A stretch of 36,144 nt of DNA from Aurantimonas aggregata. Its GTDB lineage: Bacteria > Pseudomonadota > Alphaproteobacteria > Rhizobiales > Rhizobiaceae. How positions within the stretch are numbered: position 1 is the stretch's first letter; every line of letters begins with the position of its first letter. The notes beneath the pieces were generated by a model that saw only the letters and a program-made list of their open reading frames with translations, was not told where the DNA came from and searched no databases. The DNA is taken from assembly GCF_010500835.1 (NCBI RefSeq), contig NZ_JAAAMJ010000026.1, positions 1 to 36,144 on the forward strand, in the 5' to 3' direction. This document shows, in pieces, positions 18,208-25,940 of the stretch. A program made the position numbers and the translations under genes.

Positions 18208-18656
18208 GGCACCCGCTCGTCGTCCTGGCGCTGTTCATCGCGCTCACCGTTGGCGGCGGGGGGCTGATCGGCCTCGTCGTCGAGACCGGCGGCTGGTACG
18301 CCGGGTTGGAGAAGCCGGGCTTCAACCCGCCGGGCTGGCTGTTCGGCCCGGTCTGGGGGATTCTCTACGTCCTGATCGGCATCGCTGGCTGGCGCGTCTG
18401 GCGGATTGGCGACTGGTCGAGCTTGCGCGTCTGGTGGCTGCAGCTGGGGCTCAACTTCGCCTGGCCGCTGCTGTTCTTCGGGGCGAAGCTGATCGTCCCG
18501 GCATTGGTCGTGCTGCTGGCGCTCTTCGCCGCAATCGTCTGGTTCCTGCGCGAGACGTGGGGCACCGACCGCCCGGCCGCCCTCCTGTTCCTGCCCTATG
18601 CGGCCTGGACTGCCTATGCGGCGCTTCTCAACGGCGCGATATGGTGGTTGAACTAG
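18204..18656 (+). CDS. TspO/MBR family membrane protein
   Basis: Integral membrane protein of 150 aa with five hydrophobic helices, the TspO (peripheral benzodiazepine receptor-like) fold. Conserved features are WYAGLEKPGFNPPGWLFGPV in the first loop and the Trp/Asn-rich WWLQLGLNFAWPLLFFG segment that lines the porphyrin/ligand pocket. TspO proteins bind tetrapyrroles and in alphaproteobacteria such as Rhodobacter affect pigment and stress gene expression. Its ATG overlaps the stop of the methyltransferase gene by four bases, so they are co-translated; a direct functional link is not obvious. Confidence 0.93.
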   Translation: MRHPLVVLALFIALTVGGGGLIGLVVETGGWYAGLEKPGFNPPGWLFGPVWGILYVLIGIAGWRVWRIGDWSSLRVWWLQLGLNFAWPLLFFGAKLIVPALVVLLALFAAIVWFLRETWGTDRPAALLFLPYAAWTAYAALLNGAIWWLN

Positions 18657-18658
18657 GG

Positions 18659-18684
18659 GGCGGACCGTCCGCCATCCCCGTTTT
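18659..18684 (+). terminator. Weak hairpin after tspO
   Basis: GGCGGA (18659-18664) pairs with TCCGCC (18668-18673) around a 3-base loop, followed at 18681 by TTTT. It starts right after the tspO stop and lies upstream of the nucleosidase gene, so it may act as a partial terminator or attenuator. Confidence 0.35.
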
Positions 18685-18702
18685 CGATCGCCGGACCCCG
18701 TC

Positions 18703-19395
18703 ATGACCGACTACGACCCGACCAAGAGCGATCTGATTCTCGATACGATCGGTGGCGCGCGGGTGCTGTTCGTCATGGCGGCGGCGGCCGAGTACGGCCC
18801 GGCGCTGAAGCAGCGCATTCGACCGCTGATGACCGGCGTCGGCCCGATCGAGGCGGCGCTCGGCACCGGCGTCGCGCTGCACGCGCTGGCGCTGGCCGGC
18901 CACCGGCCCGACCTCGTCGTCTCGCTCGGCTCGGCCGGGTCGCGGACGCTGGAGCAGGGGGAGATCTACCAGGTGGCGTCGGTCTCCTGGCGCGACATCG
19001 ACGCTTCGCCGCTCGGCTTCGTCAAGGGCGTCACGCCCTTCCTCGATCATCCGGTCGACACGCCCCTGCCGACGCCGATCCCCAGCGTCAAGCAGGCACG
19101 CCTTTCGACCGGTTCGGACATCGTTTCCGGCATCCGCTACCGCGAGATCGATGCCGACATGGTGGACATGGAGACCTTCGCCGTGCTGCGCGCCTGCCAG
19201 CGCTTCGGGGTACCGCTGCTCGGGCTGCGCGGGATATCGGACGGGGCGAGCAGTCTGCACCATTACGACGACTGGACGACGCTGCTCCACGTCATCGACG
19301 AGAAGCTGGCCGACGCGGTCGACCGGCTGGAAGTGGCCCTTGATTCGGGACTGCTGGACCTAGACCGGCCCGGGCCTTCGGTTGGCGATGCCTGA
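18703..19395 (+). CDS. 5'-methylthioadenosine/S-adenosylhomocysteine nucleosidase
   Basis: Predicted hydrolase of the PNP/UDP phosphorylase fold that cleaves adenine from methylthioadenosine and S-adenosylhomocysteine, by-products of SAM chemistry. The 230-aa product has the start of the fold with AAAAEYGPAL (catalytic Glu region), the glycine-rich GVGPIEAALGTGVAL and SLGSAGSRTLEQGEIYQVAS, the substrate-contact DMVDMETFAVLRACQRFGVP with the conserved Met-Glu pair, and the catalytic Asp in RGISDGASS. These are the MTAN hallmarks. It may support the two SAM-dependent rRNA methylases nearby only in a general metabolic sense. Confidence 0.88.
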   Translation: MTDYDPTKSDLILDTIGGARVLFVMAAAAEYGPALKQRIRPLMTGVGPIEAALGTGVALHALALAGHRPDLVVSLGSAGSRTLEQGEIYQVASVSWRDIDASPLGFVKGVTPFLDHPVDTPLPTPIPSVKQARLSTGSDIVSGIRYREIDADMVDMETFAVLRACQRFGVPLLGLRGISDGASSLHHYDDWTTLLHVIDEKLADAVDRLEVALDSGLLDLDRPGPSVGDA

Positions 19396-19434
19396 CAGCG
19401 TTGCGCGATGGTCGCTGCGGCCCTTTGCACGCGT

Positions 19435-19467
19435 AAAAAAGGGAGGACCGGCCGAGCCGATCCTCCC
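19435..19467 (-). terminator. Rho-independent terminator of the DUF892 gene
   Basis: Read on the minus strand, GGGAGGATCGGC pairs with GCCGGTCCTCCC (one G-U wobble) around a 3-base loop and is followed directly by six Ts. The order stem then T run fits the minus strand, so it ends the DUF892 transcript; on the plus strand the same hairpin has a mismatch and no T run after it. Confidence 0.85.
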
Positions 19468-19492
19468 ATGACCGCGATCCGTTCGTGACGGG

Positions 19493-19981
19493 TCAGGCAG
19501 CCTTCTTGTTCAGCTTGCTCTCGCCGAGCTTGCTGAGGGCCGCGTCGGTCTTCTTCTCTTCGTCCAGGGTCGCCTGCAGATGCTCGATGACATCGGCGTG
19601 CTTCAGCGTCTCGGCCCACGACACCAGCGTGCCGTAGCGCGAGATCTCGTAATGCTCGACGGCCTGGGCCGCGGCGAGGAGGGCCGCGTCGAGGGTCTCG
19701 GCGTCCTCGATCTCTTCCATCAGCTCTTCGGCTTCCTTGACGATGCCCTCGATGGCCGGGCACTTCTCGGCCTTGGCCTTCTTGCCGAGCATCTCGAACA
19801 CCGTCTCGAGGCGCGTCACCTGGCCCTTGGTCTCCTCGAGATGCTTGTCGAAAGCCTTCTTCAGCTCCGGCGATGTGACCTTCTTCGACATCTTCGGCAG
19901 CGATTTCACGATGGTCTTCTCGGCATAATAGACGTCCTGCAGCGTGTGCAGGAACAGGTCGTCGAGGCTCTTGATTTCCAT
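19493..19981 (-). CDS. DUF892 (YciE/YciF-type) ferritin-like protein
   Basis: A 162-aa all-helical cytoplasmic protein of the DUF892 family, related to E. coli YciE/YciF, which have a ferritin-like four-helix bundle and are linked to stress responses. The N-terminus LDDLFLHTLQDVYYAEKTIVKSLP is the family signature, with Glu/Tyr residues placed for a di-iron site; further helices carry HLEETKGQVTRLETVFEMLG and AAQAVEHYEISRYGTL. A Lys/Ala-rich tail follows. AAGGA lies before the ATG. It has its own terminator and faces away from guaA. Metal binding is inferred from the family only. Confidence 0.92.
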   Translation of the reverse strand: MEIKSLDDLFLHTLQDVYYAEKTIVKSLPKMSKKVTSPELKKAFDKHLEETKGQVTRLETVFEMLGKKAKAEKCPAIEGIVKEAEELMEEIEDAETLDAALLAAAQAVEHYEISRYGTLVSWAETLKHADVIEHLQATLDEEKKTDAALSKLGESKLNKKAA

Positions 19982-20140
19982 GGGTCCGTCCTTTCCGGGG
20001 GCCAGCGTGCTGGCGATGCGTCAAAACGGCGTGACCGGGTCGATGTTCCGGCGCCATTCGTTGTGCAGGCGCGAAAGGAATCGCCCTGTAGCGCCTGCCA
20101 AGCCCTTGCCATCCGGGCCCTGCTTGCCTAAAGCCTCGCC

Positions 20141-21697
20141 ATGACAGCCCATCCCGATACCGTCCTCATCATCGATTTCGGCTCGCAGGTCACGCAACTG
20201 ATCGCCCGACGCGTCCGCGAAGCCGGCGTGTACTCCGAAATCGTCCCCTTCCAGTCTGCCGAAGAAGGCTTCGCCCGACTCAAGCCGAAGGCGGTGATCC
20301 TGTCCGGCTCGCCGGCCTCGACCGGCGACATCGGCTCGCCCCGCGCGCCGCAGGCGGTGTTCGACGCCGGCATTCCGGTGCTCGGGATCTGCTATGGCCA
20401 GATGACCATGTGCGTGCAGCTCGGCGGCCGCGCCGAAGCCTCGGCGCATCGCGAATATGGCCGGGCCTTTCTCGAGGTGGAGAAGAGCTGCGCCCTGTTC
20501 GAGGGGCTCTGGCCCGAGGGCACCCGCCACCAGGTCTGGATGAGCCACGGCGATCGGGTGATCGACATGCCGCCCGGCTTCGAGATCTTCGCCCGTTCGC
20601 CCGGCGCCCCCTACGCGGTGTTCGGCGACGAAAGCCGCAAGATGTACGGGCTGATGTTCCACCCGGAAGTGGTGCACACCACGGACGGCGCGAAGCTGAT
20701 CGCAAATTTCGTCCACAATGTCGCGGGGCTCTCCGGCGACTGGACCATGGCCGCCTTCAAGGACCAAGCGATCGCCGAGATCCGCGCCAAGGTCGGCGAC
20801 GGCAAGGTGATCTGCGGGCTCTCCGGCGGCGTCGACTCTTCCGTCGCAGCGGTGCTGATCCACGAGGCCATCGGCGAGCAGCTGACCTGCATCTTCGTCG
20901 ACCACGGCCTCCTGCGGATGAACGAGGCCGAGGAAGTCGTCACGATGTTCCGGGACCACTACAATATTCCGCTCGTCCACGTCGAAGCGCAGGATCTATT
21001 CATCGACGCGCTGGCGGGCGAGCTCGATCCCGAGGTCAAGCGCAAGACCATCGGGCGGCTGTTCATCGAGACCTTCGAGGCCGAGGCGAAAAAGCTCGGC
21101 GGCGCCGATTTCCTCGCCCAGGGCACGCTCTACCCGGACGTCATCGAGAGCGTTTCGTTCTCCGGCGGCCCGTCGGTGACGATCAAGTCGCACCACAATG
21201 TCGGCGGCCTGCCCGAGCGCATGAACATGCAACTCGTCGAGCCGCTGCGCGAACTGTTCAAGGACGAGGTGCGCATTCTCGGCCGCGAGCTCGGCCTTCC
21301 GGAGCGCTTCGTCGGCCGCCAGCCGTTCCCGGGACCAGGGCTCGCCATCCGCTGCCCGGGCGGCGTGACGCGCGAGAAGCTGGCCATCCTGCGCCAGGCC
21401 GACGCGATCTATCTCGACGAAATCCGCAAGGCGGGCCTCTACGACGCGATCTGGCAAGCCTTCGCCGTGCTGCTCCCGGTCCAGACGGTCGGCGTCATGG
21501 GAGACGGGCGCACCTACGAGTTCGTCTGCGCGCTGCGCGCCGTGACCAGCGTCGACGGCATGACCGCCGATTTCTATTCCTTCGACATGGAATTCCTCGG
21601 CAACACCGCGACCCGCATCATCAACGAGGTCAAAGGCATCAACCGTGTCGTCTACGACGTGACGTCGAAGCCCCCCGGCACCATTGAGTGGGAATGA
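20141..21697 (+). CDS. guaA: GMP synthase (glutamine-hydrolysing)
   Basis: Converts XMP to GMP using glutamine and ATP, completing the branch begun by guaB. The 518-aa protein has the class I glutamine amidotransferase domain (1 to about 200) with the nucleophile Cys84 in GICYGQMT and the His/Glu partner in [11 protein letters not shown]. The ATP pyrophosphatase domain follows with the P-loop [12 protein letters not shown], and then the dimerisation domain ending [11 protein letters not shown]. Length and all motifs are normal. The gene's last codons are a known integration target for genomic islands; directly after the stop the DNA turns AT-richer and leads into an integrase gene, so the 3' end has probably been rebuilt by an element without changing the protein. 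Confidence 0.98.
   Translation: MTAHPDTVLIIDFGSQVTQLIARRVREAGVYSEIVPFQSAEEGFARLKPKAVILSGSPASTGDIGSPRAPQAVFDAGIPVLGICYGQMTMCVQLGGRAEASAHREYGRAFLEVEKSCALFEGLWPEGTRHQVWMSHGDRVIDMPPGFEIFARSPGAPYAVFGDESRKMYGLMFHPEVVHTTDGAKLIANFVHNVAGLSGDWTMAAFKDQAIAEIRAKVGDGKVICGLSGGVDSSVAAVLIHEAIGEQLTCIFVDHGLLRMNEAEEVVTMFRDHYNIPLVHVEAQDLFIDALAGELDPEVKRKTIGRLFIETFEAEAKKLGGADFLAQGTLYPDVIESVSFSGGPSVTIKSHHNVGGLPERMNMQLVEPLRELFKDEVRILGRELGLPERFVGRQPFPGPGLAIRCPGGVTREKLAILRQADAIYLDEIRKAGLYDAIWQAFAVLLPVQTVGVMGDGRTYEFVCALRAVTSVDGMTADFYSFDMEFLGNTATRIINEVKGINRVVYDVTSKPPGTIEWE
21678..21697 (+). other. Candidate attachment site (attL side) in the 3' end of guaA
   Basis: The final ~20 bases of guaA encode the conserved end TIEWE-stop. 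Islands that use guaA as target recombine within this end, and an integrase gene follows about 290 bases downstream. No second copy of this end was found by eye in the window, so the other attachment site should lie to the right of it or be lost. The exact core cannot be defined from one side. Confidence 0.45.
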
Positions 21698-21861
21698 TTT
21701 TTGCCCATCCGAAGGTATCCTAAACTGCGCCAATATACGACATAACCCACTGAAAAAAATAAATAATACCTCTTCTTCCTATCGACATCTATCGGTGGGC
21801 ATCAATCACGTCTGGCGGCCTCGCCGACGGACCCCGCCCCCATTGATCAACCGAGAAAACG

Positions 21862-21974
21862 AAAGTACCGTCACGGGCAATGAGGCTCTTGACGGTACTT
21901 TTTTCGATCTAAGGCGCTGAAAAAATAGCGTTTTCGACGCCATCGGCCTCCAAAAATCGCATGACGGTACTTTT
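21862..21974. repeat. Three copies of the 12-bp repeat TGACGGTACTTT before the integrase
   Basis: Copies lie at 21862-21873 (inverted, AAAGTACCGTCA), 21890-21901 and 21962-21973. The first two form a perfect 12-bp inverted repeat with a 16-base spacer, followed by Ts, so the RNA could fold as a terminator-like hairpin. The third is a direct copy just before the integrase start. Such short iterated repeats between an attachment site and an integrase gene often are arm-type sites for the integrase or a directionality factor. Confidence 0.75.
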
Positions 21975-21990
21975 CCGCGAGAGGCCCTTA

Positions 21991-23246
21991 ATGTTGACGG
22001 ATGCAGCACTCAAGTGCTTGAAACAAAAAGCCAAAATGTACAAGGTGACGGATCGTGACGGCATGTATGTGCGCGTCGCACCGTCGGGCGCCATCTCGTT
22101 CAGGCTCGACTATCGGCTGAACGGCAGACGCGAGACCGTCTATCTCGGCAGGTACGCCCGAGACGGAATCTCGCTGGCCCGGGCTCGCGAGCTATGCCTG
22201 GACGCGCGCCGGGCAATCGCCGAGGGGCGGTCTCCTGCCATCGAGAAGCAGCGGGAGAAGCGCCAGATCAAGGAAGCCAAGAGCTTCGGTGAGTTCGGCG
22301 AGAAGTGGCTGGTCAGTGCACCCATGGCCGACAGCACCCGCGCGATGCGCCGCTCCATCTTCGAGCGCGAACTCATGCCCGTCTGGCGAAATCGCCTTCT
22401 GACCGAGATTACACCCGATGACCTTCGCGCCCACTGCGGCAAGATCGTGGAGCGGGGTGCGCCCGCGACGGCGATTCATGTGCGGGATATTCTGAAGCAG
22501 ATCTACGGCTTCGCCATTCTACACGGAGAGAAGGTCGCCAACCCGGCCGATGACGTCGGTCCGACCTCTATCGCCACCTTCACGCCCAAGGACCGCGCGC
22601 TTTCGCCCACCGAGATCCGCATCATGTTCAAGCAGCTCGAGCATGTCGCGACGCTGCCGACGATCCGCCTCGGCATGAAGCTGTACCTCCTCACCATGGT
22701 CCGGAAGAGCGAGCTGCAGGATGCAGTGTGGGACGAGATCGATTTCGAAAATGCCGTTTGGACGATCCCGAAGGAGCGCATGAAGCGGTCGAAGCCGCAC
22801 AACGTCTACCTGTGCCGGCAGACCCTCGACATCATGATCGCGCTTAAGACTTGTGCCGGCAACTCACGGTATCTGCTGCCCTCCCGCTACGATGCGGACG
22901 CTCCGATGTCGCGCGCGACCTTCAATCGGATCACCTATGCCGTCGTCGGCTTGGCCAAGAAGGAGGGGCTGCCGCTGGAGCCATTCACGGTTCATGATCT
23001 GCGGCGAACAGGCTCGACGCTGCTAAACGAGTTGGGCTTAATAGTGACTGGATCGAAAAGTGCTTGGCTCACGAGGACGGGCGTTCATCGCGCGGCGTCT
23101 ACAACAAGGCCGAATATGAGGTGCAGCGCCGGCATATGATGCAGGAGTGGGCGGATACCGTTGAAGCCTGGGTCGATGGGCGGAAGTATGCCCCCACGCT
23201 TCTGCCGCCAGCTATGCCCTTGATGCAGCTTGATCCCGCCCTTTGA
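21991..23246 (+). pseudogene. guaA-associated tyrosine integrase, one-base frameshift near 23037-23041
   Basis: The ATG at 21991 is preferred because GAGG lies 6 bases upstream; an ATG at 21961 lies inside the repeat. The protein has an N-terminal arm-type DNA-binding domain (TDRDGMYVRVAPSGAISFRL...GRYARDGISLARARE), the core-binding domain (FGEFGEKWLVSAPMADSTRA), and the catalytic domain with the first Arg in MVRKSELQDAVWDEIDF and HDLRRTGSTLLNELG. Directly after this, reading breaks: the original frame would continue NSDWIEKCLAHEDGRSS and GVYNKAEYEVQ, with the third catalytic His and the nucleophile Tyr, but one base is missing after GGCTT. The in-frame product ends at 23139 without the Tyr. 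The end at 23246 is that of the restored frame. It is either inactive or a sequencing error in one base. Confidence 0.85.
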
Positions 23247-23496
23247 CCGGACGGGATTTACGTTTGGTAACATCAGGGTGTTGGGCGCGACGGATCGGGA
23301 CAGCCCGCCGTGCCGCCAGCCAAGCCTCGACCTCGGCTAAGTCCCATACGATACAACGCGGGGAGAGCGCGAACCGAAGGGGGAACTCGCCACGCTGCTC
23401 CATTTCATAAATCGTGCTGTCAGCCATCGGCACCATCTCGCGCAATTGGTGGCGCCGGATTGTTCGCCTGATTTGACTGGTTTCGGTCTTCGGCAT
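23212..23496 (-). CDS. AlpA-like helix-turn-helix regulator
   Basis: A 94-aa product with ATG at 23496 and AAGGAG 7 bases upstream. The middle (LREMVPMADSTIYEMEQRGE...FPLRFALSPRCIVWDLAEVE followed by AWLAARRA) is the MerR-type winged-helix of AlpA proteins, which in P4-like islands activate the integrase/excision genes. The tail is basic. It is convergent with the integrase and overlaps its restored 3' end by 35 bases, a usual arrangement in such islands. With the integrase broken, its role in excision is doubtful. Confidence 0.88.
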   Translation of the reverse strand: MPKTETSQIRRTIRRHQLREMVPMADSTIYEMEQRGEFPLRFALSPRCIVWDLAEVEAWLAARRAVPIRRAQHPDVTKRKSRPVKGRDQAASRA

Positions 23497-23702
23497 TCTC
23501 AATCTCCTTCATTGTTGAGGCGATTGAGAACAATAGATATAGGTACTGGAAGCCCCCTCAACCGCCGTGCGGCATTTTCGGTCTATAGCGTACACGTCGG
23601 CGGGTTTAGTTGGGCGCTAGGTGCGGCGCAGGGGCGAGTAGGGCCGTGCGCTTTGCCATATGAGCGAGACGCTGGCTCGGTTGAGAGCCGGTGCGTGCTC
23701 CC

Positions 23703-23922
23703 TGGAGTTCCCCCGGTTTGATGGACACAATCCGAATTGTGCGGCTTCCGGTATCTGGCCGTCGTGCTGGACGCCTTCTCGCGGCGCATCGTCGGCTGGG
23801 CGATGGGGCATGATCTGAAGGCCCAGTTAGCGCTGGATGCCCTCAACATGGCACTGGTCCAGCGCCGGCCGGTCAGCGTGATCCATCGCAGCGATCAGGG
23901 GTCGCAGCTTCCATTCAATTAG
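23703..23922 (+). pseudogene. IS3-family element remnant (left end joined to an internal orfB piece)
   Basis: An IS3-like terminal sequence (TGGAGTTCCCCCGGTTTGAT at 23703-23722) is followed within 20 bases by a piece of the orfB transposase core: RYLAVVLDAFSRRIVGWAM, then VIHRSDQGSQ, which contains the second Asp region of the DDE domain. In a complete element these are more than 700 bases apart, so an internal deletion has occurred. The frame stops at 23922 shortly after SDQGSQ, where other sequence begins. Confidence 0.75.
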
Positions 23923-23949
23923 TCGTTGCAACGCCTGAACGAGGTTGCG

Positions 23950-24155
23950 ATGGGCATCAAGAGACGGAGATCACATCGGTCGGGGCGAGCTTTATTGCCT
24001 TCACCGGGACGGCCACCGTTGGCGGGGCGAACTGAGCTGCATCGGTTTTGGTCCGGTATTGCAGAGGGAAGGTCGAGCGAGGATGCTTGCTTTGGCGGCG
24101 GGCACGTCAGCGCGCTGTCGGCGCCCGCTGCTTCCGGAAGGCGGGCGGCATGCCG
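23950..24155 (+). pseudogene. IS30-family transposase N-terminal remnant, frameshifted
   Basis: From ATG 23950 the frame reads LLPSPGRPPLAGRTELHRFW and SGIAEGRSSEDAC, the start of a group of alphaproteobacterial IS30 transposases that continue with VS..VG.RWFRKAGGMPPS. Here the continuation (VGARCFRKAGGMPPS) is found in another frame, so a frameshift lies near 24090-24110. The homology ends at GGMPPS, where the DNA passes into IS3 transposase sequence. Confidence 0.6.
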
Positions 24156-24260
24156 CCCTCGGCTACCTGTCGCCCATCAGCTACGAAAGGGGAGCCAAAG
24201 CCAGGTTCGAGAACGCAAGCCCTTAACTGTCCACGAAACCGGGGTCTAACACCAACTCCA
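24140..24260 (+). pseudogene. IS3-family element remnant (orfB C-terminus and right end)
   Basis: RHAALGYLSPISYERGAKAR then FENASP-stop (24224-24226) is the usual C-terminus of IS3-family orfB transposases. It is followed at 24227-24260 by the terminal sequence, whose reverse complement starts TGGAGTTGG and contains CCCCGGTTTCGTGGACAG, matching the style of the left end at 23703. Only the last ~30 codons are left. Confidence 0.75.
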
Positions 24261-24346
24261 GTGGGGGGCCTAAAGCCTGCGGGCCATGGCGACAGGACAG
24301 TCCAGACCACAAACGCTGAATGGCGGCGGCGCAAGTCGAAGTGGTA

Positions 24347-24399
24347 CGAAAATCTGCTCCTCTGTGAGAGTACGGGTTCGAGTCCCGTCGTCCGCACCA
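24347..24399 (+). tRNA. 3' half of a leucine-type tRNA (attachment-site scar, not functional)
   Basis: The sequence starts in what looks like the 3' side of an anticodon loop and stem (AAAATCTG), continues with a long-variable-arm-like CTCCTCTGTGAGAG, a perfect T arm (ACGGG-TTCGAGT-CCCGT), the acceptor strand CGTCCGC, discriminator A and encoded CCA. The matching 5' acceptor strand GCGGACG is not present in the preceding ~100 bases, so no cloverleaf can form. A GCGGACG/CGTCCGC acceptor with ACCA end is typical for tRNA-Leu. A 3' tRNA half starting in the anticodon loop is what an integrated element carries to restore or copy its target. Confidence 0.65.
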
Positions 24400-24482
24400 G
24401 CCATCTGAAGGTTGACCCTCCGAAGGTAGAGGTCTCTTGCCCTCACAATCGAAGCCGGCGACCTTCATCAACACGCCAAAGG

Positions 24483-25259
24483 TTATATCGCGATCAGCGC
24501 CTTGGCGCTTTCCGAGTCCGCCGGGTTCAAAAGAAACAGAAACTGATCACCTTGCAATGGCGTACGGGTGACATTGACGGTGATCTGTCCATAGACCTTG
24601 TGGTTTAGCCGCACATCCCGAGGGCTCGGCGGATCAATCGCGCTTTTCGTCCAGATCTGTTGGAAGAGCGAGCTTTCGTCGAGCAGTGCATTACGCAGGG
24701 CAATGAAACGCGGCGTGTTGACATACTTCGCCGAGGTCAAGCGAAATAGCGCGGCGAAATGGCGGGCTTCGGCTTCGTAGTCGACCAGAAGCTTCTGGCG
24801 CTCTGGGTTCACCATAAGCTGCCAGAGATGGTTCTCCTCGAACGGGGGTAAGCCGTTGTCTATTCCGTAGAGTAGATGCATGACCCGGTTCGCCACCACC
24901 ACGTCGAGCAGAGGTGAAAGCACAGCCGCCGGCCACCGGTATCCGTCGACGAGGTTGTGCAACGCTTCCGTGGCGGTCAGCCGTTCACTGACATCCTCTT
25001 GCGGCAGCCCCATCAGGGAAAAGACATAGTCGACGTCAACTGGCTTTAGGCGCAGCCCCCGCGCGATGCGGCCCAAGGCGTTGGCCGAGACGTTCATCTC
25101 GCGCCCCTGTTCCAGCCAAGTGAGCCAAGTCAGGCCGATCCCTGCCAACTGAGCCACCTCCTCGCGCCTCAGTCCCTTGACTCGCCGCCGCGCGCCCCGC
25201 GGCAGGCCGACGTCCTCTGGCTGCAACGCGGCTCGGCGAGCGCGCAGAAAAGCCTTCAA
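24483..25259 (-). CDS. XRE-family regulator with MmyB-like ligand-binding domain
   Basis: Predicted transcription factor of 258 aa. The N-terminal helix-turn-helix (GLRREEVAQLAGIGLTWLTW, then LEQGREMNVSANALGRIARG) is followed by the MmyB-like PAS-fold domain (WPAAVLSPLLDVVVANRVMH...LFRLTSAKYVNTPRF...IWTKSAI). In family members the LRARR segment is preceded by 10 or more residues and an ATG. Here the only standard start in frame is TTG at 25259, and the frame remains open without ATG/GTG back to a stop at 25361-25359, so translation may begin at a less usual codon upstream. It diverges from the exported-protein/PBP2 pair and is the best candidate for their regulator. Such regulators usually control a neighbouring divergent gene. 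Confidence 0.85.
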   Translation of the reverse strand: MKAFLRARRAALQPEDVGLPRGARRRVKGLRREEVAQLAGIGLTWLTWLEQGREMNVSANALGRIARGLRLKPVDVDYVFSLMGLPQEDVSERLTATEALHNLVDGYRWPAAVLSPLLDVVVANRVMHLLYGIDNGLPPFEENHLWQLMVNPERQKLLVDYEAEARHFAALFRLTSAKYVNTPRFIALRNALLDESSLFQQIWTKSAIDPPSPRDVRLNHKVYGQITVNVTRTPLQGDQFLFLLNPADSESAKALIAI

Positions 25260-25396
25260 TTCTTCACGCTTTCGCGCATCGGGCTGGGAAGGTGGTGTTG
25301 CCGGTACCAGTATCTGATTGATCCTTTTGATTCCACTCCTGTTCCTACAGACTACTCCCTAACAACGGTGAATCTTTGGAACGCGGGAATCATATG

Positions 25397-25414
25397 CGGA
25401 AAAGTTCATTTCCG
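25397..25414. promoter_or_regulatory. Candidate operator (perfect inverted repeat) in the XRE/exported-protein gap
   Basis: CGGAAA-AGTTCA-TTTCCG is a perfect 6-bp inverted repeat with a 6-base spacer, near the middle of the 245-base region between the divergent regulator and the exported-protein gene. Size and symmetry suit a dimeric XRE protein. Binding is not shown. Confidence 0.35.
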
Positions 25415-25504
25415 GCAATCTGGAGACTTCATCGGTTCACGGCCACGTAGCGATCAGGCCCGACTGCCTCTCGTTGCAGATCAGAATAGAGCAAAGGATA
25501 CGAG

Positions 25505-25912
25505 ATGCACTGTTTGGGACGCGTGGCTGGGTTGATCCTGCTTCTCGGTGGTGCCGGGCAAATCGCCTCGGCTCAAGAACCCGTTATCGATCCGGCTAGT
25601 CCGTACCGCCTCGCCGAGGGCATGGCCGAAGAGCCCGCCACCTGTGAAAACCTGGCATACTGGCTCGATCGCGCACCCGATTATGACGGTCGGATTTCCA
25701 TGACGGTCGTTGGACCGCTCAGGGAAAGCCATTGGGACGGCGCGTTGGCTTACCTTATCATGTGCGAACCGGGAGGCGCGCAGGTTATGTGCGTCACCTA
25801 TGCGCCGCGCGAGGTCGATCCAAACAAGTCTGTCTTGTTAGCAGGCGGCTACCAGCGGATCGATAAAGACAAGGTGATGCTTGATCCTTGTTTGGCCCGC
25901 GACAAAGATTAA
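25505..25912 (+). CDS. Small exported protein of unknown function
   Basis: A 135-aa product with a clear signal peptide (MHCLGRVAGLILLLGGAGQI-ASA, cleavage before QEPV), so it is likely periplasmic. I do not recognise the mature part. It has cysteines at CENLAYW, MCEPGG, MCVTYAP and DPCLAR, four in all, which could form two disulphides. A good ribosome site (AAAGGA) precedes the ATG. The gene ends 28 bases before the start of the extra PBP2, so the pair is probably one transcript; a helper role for the PBP is a guess from context only. Confidence 0.7.
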   Translation: MHCLGRVAGLILLLGGAGQIASAQEPVIDPASPYRLAEGMAEEPATCENLAYWLDRAPDYDGRISMTVVGPLRESHWDGALAYLIMCEPGGAQVMCVTYAPREVDPNKSVLLAGGYQRIDKDKVMLDPCLARDKD

Positions 25913-25940
25913 CTTATGTAACACTATTGCGGCGACCCAA

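Noticed and set aside
23638..23702. Sequence resembling the end of a group II intron (GAGAGCCGGTGCGTG near 23684-23698)
   Set aside because: The first strand of a possible domain V is present, but the complementary strand and the bulge are missing because IS3 sequence starts directly after. No reverse transcriptase piece is found. Too little to call.
24107..24474. Minus-strand frames reading LEPVLSQRS and RRDSNPYSHRG
   Set aside because: These phrases are typical of false frames read across the antisense of a tRNA 3' end, which is located here.
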